A DNA stretch of 64,000 nt, from assembly GCF_013404075.1 (NCBI RefSeq), contig NZ_JACBJQ010000023.1, positions 1-64,000 of the forward strand, written 5' to 3'. This document shows positions 60,171-64,000 of the stretch, piece by piece; position 1 is the first letter of the stretch, and each line of letters opens with the position of its first letter. The translations under genes were made by a program, and so were the position numbers. The notes under the pieces are model-generated. The model did no database searches and had not been told where the DNA came from. It saw nothing but the letters and a program-made list of their open reading frames with translations. Origin of the DNA: Mycolicibacterium vinylchloridicum (GTDB lineage Bacteria > Actinomycetota > Actinomycetes > Mycobacteriales > Mycobacteriaceae).

Positions 60171-60272
60171 TAATCCGTTCGCGCTCAGCATCAGTCGCAG
60201 TCCGTGGATAGGCCCGCCGATCTGTGAGGACGCAGTGATGGACGATTTCGATATTTCCTGCGCGGTTTTGTT

Positions 60273-60782
60273 GTGAACGGCATGCGTGGATCGCGCCGCA
60301 CCGCCAGCCCCATTCGACTCAGCCTCAATCCGGTCCTCGGTGGTGACATCGACGGGGCGTGGTGGCCGCGATCCGAGGCCCTGGCCAGGGAGCTTCCCGA
60401 CCTCATCGAGGCGCTGCATGTGCCGTTGGGTGAGATTCTCGACATCAACATCAACTGGTCGGCGACCACCACCGCGCCGATCTTGGACTCCAAGTTCGCG
60501 ACCGCGACCCGCAGTATGGGGTGGAACGATCGGCGCCACCGCATCATGGTCGTGGTCGGCCGAAACGGGTGTGCCCGCCTGCTCGTCATCCCGCAAACGA
60601 CAACTCAGGCGCTCGGCTGGATGGTGATGAGGCAGGCGGCCGCCATGCCCGGTCTCGATGAGGGGCCGGACGTACCCGAGTACGCGGTCGCGGATCGCGT
60701 GGTGCGTGCGGCGCGGGCGGAGAGTGCGTCCTCGGTGGGTCGCTCGCTGCACTCTCCTGTTGCCGGCGGGGCGCTAGACTGA
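60273..60782 (+). CDS. DUF5994 family protein
   Basis: The protein has 169 residues from a GTG at 60273 (ATG at 60282 is an alternative). The DUF5994 pattern is clear: PIRLSLNPVLGGDIDGAWWPRS, ELPDLIEALHVPLGEILDIN, NWSATTTAP, and GWNDRRHRIMVVVGRNGCAR. The family is actinobacterial and uncharacterised, and probably cytosolic. A strong bidirectional terminator follows its stop. Confidence 0.85.
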   Translation: MNGMRGSRRTASPIRLSLNPVLGGDIDGAWWPRSEALARELPDLIEALHVPLGEILDININWSATTTAPILDSKFATATRSMGWNDRRHRIMVVVGRNGCARLLVIPQTTTQALGWMVMRQAAAMPGLDEGPDVPEYAVADRVVRAARAESASSVGRSLHSPVAGGALD

Positions 60783-60789
60783 CCAAAAG

Positions 60790-60826
60790 CCAAGGGCTGG
60801 TACGGCATTGCCGTACCAGCCCTTGG
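60790..60826. terminator. Strong bidirectional terminator hairpin
   Basis: CCAAGGGCTGGTACGGCA and its exact complement form an 18-base-pair stem around a single central base, flanked by AAAA on one side and TTAGTTTT on the other. It lies between the convergent DUF5994 and cold-shock genes, and should stop transcription from both sides. Confidence 0.85.
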
Positions 60827-60843
60827 TTAGTTTTGGGGTCCGG

Positions 60844-61047
60844 TCAGACCGCAGAAACCTGCGTCGCCTGGGGGCCCTTGGGTCCCTGTCCGACCTCGAA
60901 CTGAACTCGCTGGTTCTCCTCGAGCGACTTGTAGCCGCTGCCCTGGATTTCCGAGTAGTGAACGAACAGATCCTGGTCGCCACTGTCGGGAGCGATGAAG
61001 CCGAAGCCCTTTTCGCCGTTGAACCATTTCACAGTTCCCTGTGCCAT
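60844..61047 (-). CDS. cspA: Cold-shock protein
   Basis: The protein has 67 residues, the standard CspA length. RNA-binding motifs are RNP1 KGFGFIAP (about 13-20) and RNP2 LFVHYSEI. It binds single-stranded RNA/DNA and acts as an RNA chaperone. AGAGAAG precedes the ATG. It follows the DEAD-box helicase gene by 76 bases on the same strand, so the two may be co-expressed for cold adaptation. Confidence 0.95.
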   Translation of the reverse strand: MAQGTVKWFNGEKGFGFIAPDSGDQDLFVHYSEIQGSGYKSLEENQRVQFEVGQGPKGPQATQVSAV

Positions 61048-61099
61048 CTATCTTTCTTCTCTCATTCAGATGGATGTCGTAAAACATCCGCTGCTCGAA

Positions 61100-61115
61100 C
61101 CGGCGGGACCGCCGG
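61100..61115 (-). terminator. Weak hairpin after the helicase gene
   Basis: CCGGCG-GGAC-CGCCGG forms a 6-base-pair stem just after the helicase stop. Without a U tract it may attenuate rather than terminate before the cold-shock gene. Confidence 0.3.
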
Positions 61116-61123
61116 AACGAAAT

Positions 61124-62455
61124 CTACTTGGCGCCCACCGCGGAGCGCGGCCGGCGGGAGCGCCGACGGCCACCCTGGCTGGGCTGCCCGCCGCCGCCCT
61201 GACGGGCCTGGCCGCCACCGGGCCGGCGTTGGGCGGGGGCGCGACGCTGCTGCTGCACGGGCGCCGGCGCCGCCGGCGGGGCCTGGTACGGAGCAACCTC
61301 GCCGACGAGTGCCTGGACCGGCTCGGAATCGGCTGAAACCTGTTGCGGCGTCGCCTTGATACCGGCCTTGCGTAGAAGCGCCTGCGTATCGCGGCGCTGC
61401 TCGGGCAGAACCACGGTCACCACGTCACCGGCCCGTCCCGCTCGCGCGGTCCGACCCGAGCGGTGCAGGTACGCCTTGTGCTCGGCGGGCGGATCGATGT
61501 GCACCACGAGCTCCACGTCGTCGACGTGGACACCGCGCGCAGCGATGTCGGTGGCGACCAACACCCGCGCGGTACCGGCGGCAAAAGCCGCCAGGTTGCG
61601 GTCGCGAGCAGGCTGAGAAAGGTTGCCGTGCAAGTCAACTGACGGAATACCGGCCTGCGTGAGCTGCTTGGCCAGCTTGCGGGCGTGATGCTTGGTGCGC
61701 AGGAACAGGATTCGCCGTCCGGTACCGGACGCCAGCGTGTGCACCAGATCCTTCTTGGCGTCGGCGCTGGCCACATGGAACACGTGATGGGTCATCGCGT
61801 CCACCGGCGACTGGTCGGAGTCGACCGCGTGCGACACCTGGTTGCGCAGGAATCGGGTGACCAGCTTGTCGACGCCGTTGTCCAGCGTCGCCGAGAACAG
61901 CAACCGCTGCCCGCCGGCCGGCGTGGCCGCCAGGATCCTGGTGACGCCGGGCAGGAAGCCCAGGTCGGCCATGTGGTCGGCCTCGTCGATCACCGTGATC
62001 TCGACGGCGTCGAGGGTGATCAGGCGCTGGCGCATCAGGTCTTCGAGCCGGCCCGGGCAGGCGACGACGATATCGACACCGGCCTGCAGCGCCTTGACCT
62101 GCTTGTTCTGCGGTACTCCGCCGAAGATGGTGGTGACCCGCAACCCGGACGCCTCTGCCAGCGGTTGCAGCGCGGCGGTGATCTGGGTGGCCAGCTCACG
62201 GGTGGGTGCCAGCACCAGACCCGAGGGCCGCGACGCACGTCGCGTGGTACCGGTCAGCCGGCTGACCAGCGGAATGGAGAACGCCAGCGTCTTGCCGCTG
62301 CCGGTCTTGCCCCGGCCCAGCACGTCGCGACCGGCCAGTGTGTCTGGCAGCGTCGAGACCTGGATCGGGAAGGGATGGGTGATTCCGTTGTCGGACAGGG
62401 CGCGCACCAGGGGTGCGGGCACGCCGAGGTCCGCAAAGGATTGTTCGGTTGTCAT
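61124..62455 (-). CDS. rhlE: DEAD-box ATP-dependent RNA helicase
   Basis: The protein has 443 residues from the ATG at 62455. It has motif I GRGKTGSGKT (47-56), motif Ia PTRELA, motif II DEAD (157-160), motif III SAT (188-190) and motif VI HRSGRTARAG (331-340). The C-terminal 60 residues are Gln/Gly/Arg-rich and end in a basic tail, typical of RhlE-like helicases that bind RNA non-specifically. The frame is open upstream only because the opposite strand encodes a ketosynthase. It is followed by a cold-shock gene. Confidence 0.92.
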   Translation of the reverse strand: MTTEQSFADLGVPAPLVRALSDNGITHPFPIQVSTLPDTLAGRDVLGRGKTGSGKTLAFSIPLVSRLTGTTRRASRPSGLVLAPTRELATQITAALQPLAEASGLRVTTIFGGVPQNKQVKALQAGVDIVVACPGRLEDLMRQRLITLDAVEITVIDEADHMADLGFLPGVTRILAATPAGGQRLLFSATLDNGVDKLVTRFLRNQVSHAVDSDQSPVDAMTHHVFHVASADAKKDLVHTLASGTGRRILFLRTKHHARKLAKQLTQAGIPSVDLHGNLSQPARDRNLAAFAAGTARVLVATDIAARGVHVDDVELVVHIDPPAEHKAYLHRSGRTARAGRAGDVVTVVLPEQRRDTQALLRKAGIKATPQQVSADSEPVQALVGEVAPYQAPPAAPAPVQQQRRAPAQRRPGGGQARQGGGGQPSQGGRRRSRRPRSAVGAK

Positions 62456-62722
62456 GGTGCCTTTCGGGCATCGGGTATGTGGCGAGATTGCCGGTGGGCA
62501 AAATCGATCGCCGCGAGACTGTGTGCTTGGGGGCACTACATCAGCTGAACTCGGTTTCCGGATTCCGGAAGTGCCGGTGAAGTGAAGGTGTTCCACGACG
62601 CGGTTGACGACTTCTTCGTGACGCCAACGTTGCGACCAGCATAGCAGTACCGGGCAGGTTATAAATCCCGCGCAGGAGGGTATGCCGCGCGTCACACGAC
62701 GCCATCGAAGGGCCAACCGGGG

Positions 62723-63973
62723 ATGACAGCATTGCGGACGGGTGAGGGTCTCACCGATGTCGTGGTCACCGCGGTGACCTCGACCACCGCGTTGGCTCCC
62801 GACGCCGAGGAGACCTGGCATCAACTGCTCGAGGGCAGTAGCGGTATTCGTCAGCTCGACAAGTGGTTTGTCAGCGAGTGCGAATCGCCCGTACGCATCG
62901 GCGGAGCCCTGCGCGAGGACTTCGACCAGGAGCTCAACCGCGTCGAGCTTCGGCGCCTGTCCTACCTGGGCAAGATGGCCACCGTCTTGGGTCGGCGGCT
63001 GTGGGCGGCGGCCGGCTCGCCCGACGTCGATACCCGTCGGTTGCTGGTCTCGATCGGACTCGCTCTGGGCACTACCGAAGAGATCGCCCGGCAGTTCGGC
63101 GCTTTTGAGGCGCGCGGCCTGCGGGCGATGTCGCCGCTGGCGATCCAGATGTACATGCCGAACGCGCCCGCTGCCGCGGTAGGGCTGCAACGAAGCGCCA
63201 AAGCCGGCGTGATCGCCCCGGTGATGGCCGACGCATCCGGGTCCGGCGCGATCGCACAGGCATGGCGGCACATTGTCATGGGCGAGGCCGATATCGCGAT
63301 CTGCGGCGCGGTCGAGACGTGGGTCGAAGCCGTTCCGGTCGCCGCGTTCAACGAGCTGGGCCTGATGTCCACCAACAACGACGATCCGCCCGGCGCCTGT
63401 CGTCCTTTCGATCGGTATCGGGAGGGCATGGTGCTCGGCGAAGGCGGCGCGTTGATGCTCATCGAAACCGAAGCGCACGCGAAGGCCCGAGGTGCGCCGA
63501 TCCTGGCCCGCCTCATGGGTGCATCGACGAACTGCGACGCCCACGACGCCGTCCAACCGGACCCCACCGGTGAAACCGCCGCAGCCGCCATCGCCCGCGC
63601 GGTCGACTTGGCCGGGCTGCAGCCAGCCGACATCGATCACGTCAATGCGCACGCCACCGGCACGACCCTCGGCGACCTCGCCGAGGCCCGCGCCATCCGC
63701 CGCGCGCTCGGGGGTCATGACCCCGCGGTCTATGCGCCCAAAGCCGCTCTGGGGCATTCACTTGGTGCCGCGGGAGCTGTGGAGGCAGTGCTGACCGTGC
63801 AGGCCTTGCGCGACGGCGTTGTTCCGGCGACGCGCAACGTCAAAGTCGTCGATCCCGAGATCGGTCTGGACGTGGTGGTCGACCAGCCGCGCCGCGGCGA
63901 CTACCGCTATGCGATAAGCAATTCCATGGGCCTAGGCGGCTACAACGCGGTGCTGGCGTTCGGCGCCCCGTGA
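62723..63973 (+). CDS. KasA-like beta-ketoacyl-ACP synthase lacking the catalytic Cys
   Basis: The protein has 416 residues, the length of mycobacterial KasA. It closely follows KasA: AIAQAWRHIVMGEADIAICG, IDHVNAHATGT with His310, and YAPKAALGHSLGAAGAVE with Lys340 and His345. At the nucleophile position KasA has ACSSGSEA, but this protein has ADASGSGA, with Asp170 (codon GAC) in place of Cys. It should therefore not form an acyl-enzyme intermediate. Like the KSbeta/chain-length factors or KSQ domains of polyketide systems, it may dimerise with an active KAS or decarboxylate malonyl-ACP. It is divergent from the helicase gene. Confidence 0.85.
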   Translation: MTALRTGEGLTDVVVTAVTSTTALAPDAEETWHQLLEGSSGIRQLDKWFVSECESPVRIGGALREDFDQELNRVELRRLSYLGKMATVLGRRLWAAAGSPDVDTRRLLVSIGLALGTTEEIARQFGAFEARGLRAMSPLAIQMYMPNAPAAAVGLQRSAKAGVIAPVMADASGSGAIAQAWRHIVMGEADIAICGAVETWVEAVPVAAFNELGLMSTNNDDPPGACRPFDRYREGMVLGEGGALMLIETEAHAKARGAPILARLMGASTNCDAHDAVQPDPTGETAAAAIARAVDLAGLQPADIDHVNAHATGTTLGDLAEARAIRRALGGHDPAVYAPKAALGHSLGAAGAVEAVLTVQALRDGVVPATRNVKVVDPEIGLDVVVDQPRRGDYRYAISNSMGLGGYNAVLAFGAP

Positions 63974-64000
63974 TCAGCGCTTCACCAGGGTGAACTGTCC
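63974..64000 (-). CDS. Possible C-terminal end of a further minus-strand gene
   Basis: The last 27 bases read GQFTLVKR and a stop on the minus strand, directly behind the ketosynthase stop. This looks like the end of a convergent gene cut off by the window, but eight residues cannot prove it. Confidence 0.25.
   Translation of the reverse strand, partial: GQFTLVKR

Noticed and set aside
62456..63757. Upstream extension of the helicase frame
   Set aside because: It is antisense to the ketosynthase gene. The conserved helicase starts at the ATG at 62455.
1..64000. CRISPR array, IS element, rRNA or tRNA
   Set aside because: I saw no spaced direct repeats of CRISPR type, no transposase motifs, and no cloverleaf or rRNA signature. 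The only short-period array (59388-59466) is an operator region.

Overview
The window looks like chromosome from a rapidly growing mycobacterium (Mycolicibacterium-like). It is GC-rich and carries a complete yrbEAB-mceABCDEF operon with Mce-associated genes, a DesA3-type desaturase, a KasA paralogue, an F420-type nitroreductase, a WXG100 gene, several GAF-ANTAR regulators and many TetR-type regulators. Genes are dense and often overlap by ATGA/GTGA. No rRNA, tRNA, CRISPR array, IS element or phage module was recognised.

0-13.5 kb is a patchwork. It holds a HIRAN/DUF2510 protein, a small secreted protein with broken copies of itself and of a nitroreductase C-terminus nearby, a WXG100 gene that appears frameshifted next to a DUF4926 gene, a DMT permease, and a pair of ketosynthase III-like genes (one canonical, one lacking His/Asn). 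Two toxin-antitoxin pairs follow (Doc-type and VapBC) with palindromic operators, then a deazaflavin-dependent nitroreductase, a secreted GH16 glucanase, an exported serine hydrolase, and a tandem-TetR regulator divergent from a DUF2236 oxygenase across a 28-bp palindrome.

13.5-25 kb is the mce lipid-import operon (minus strand, transcribed from 23.6 to 13.5 kb). It ends in a Mas-type membrane protein and an MPT64/RsiV-like secreted protein, and is preceded by a DesA3-like acyl desaturase. 25-35.6 kb holds three GAF-ANTAR regulators, an acyl-AMP/CoA ligase, a Ser/Thr kinase whose outer domain is an amino-acid-type solute-binding domain, a ROK regulator divergent from an 817-residue exported beta-propeller protein, and a DUF5709 protein.

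35.6-52.6 kb is a sugar-acid catabolic island. One minus-strand operon encodes a peptide-type ABC importer, a TauE permease, an IclR regulator, glucarate dehydratase and a 2-hydroxyacid dehydrogenase. A second encodes an MHS symporter, 2,5-dioxovalerate dehydrogenase, 5-dehydro-4-deoxyglucarate dehydratase, a second glucarate-dehydratase-like enzyme and a LysR regulator. Together they can take a hexarate to 2-oxoglutarate.

52.6-64 kb has a fourth GAF-ANTAR protein, a coupled four-gene glycan operon (GT-B glycosyltransferase, alpha-toroid protein, GH130 phosphorylase, transglutaminase-like protein), and a methyltransferase facing a TetR regulator across a 14-bp-phased operator array. A DUF5994 gene, a cold-shock protein with a DEAD-box helicase, and a KasA-like ketosynthase with Asp in place of the catalytic Cys complete the window.
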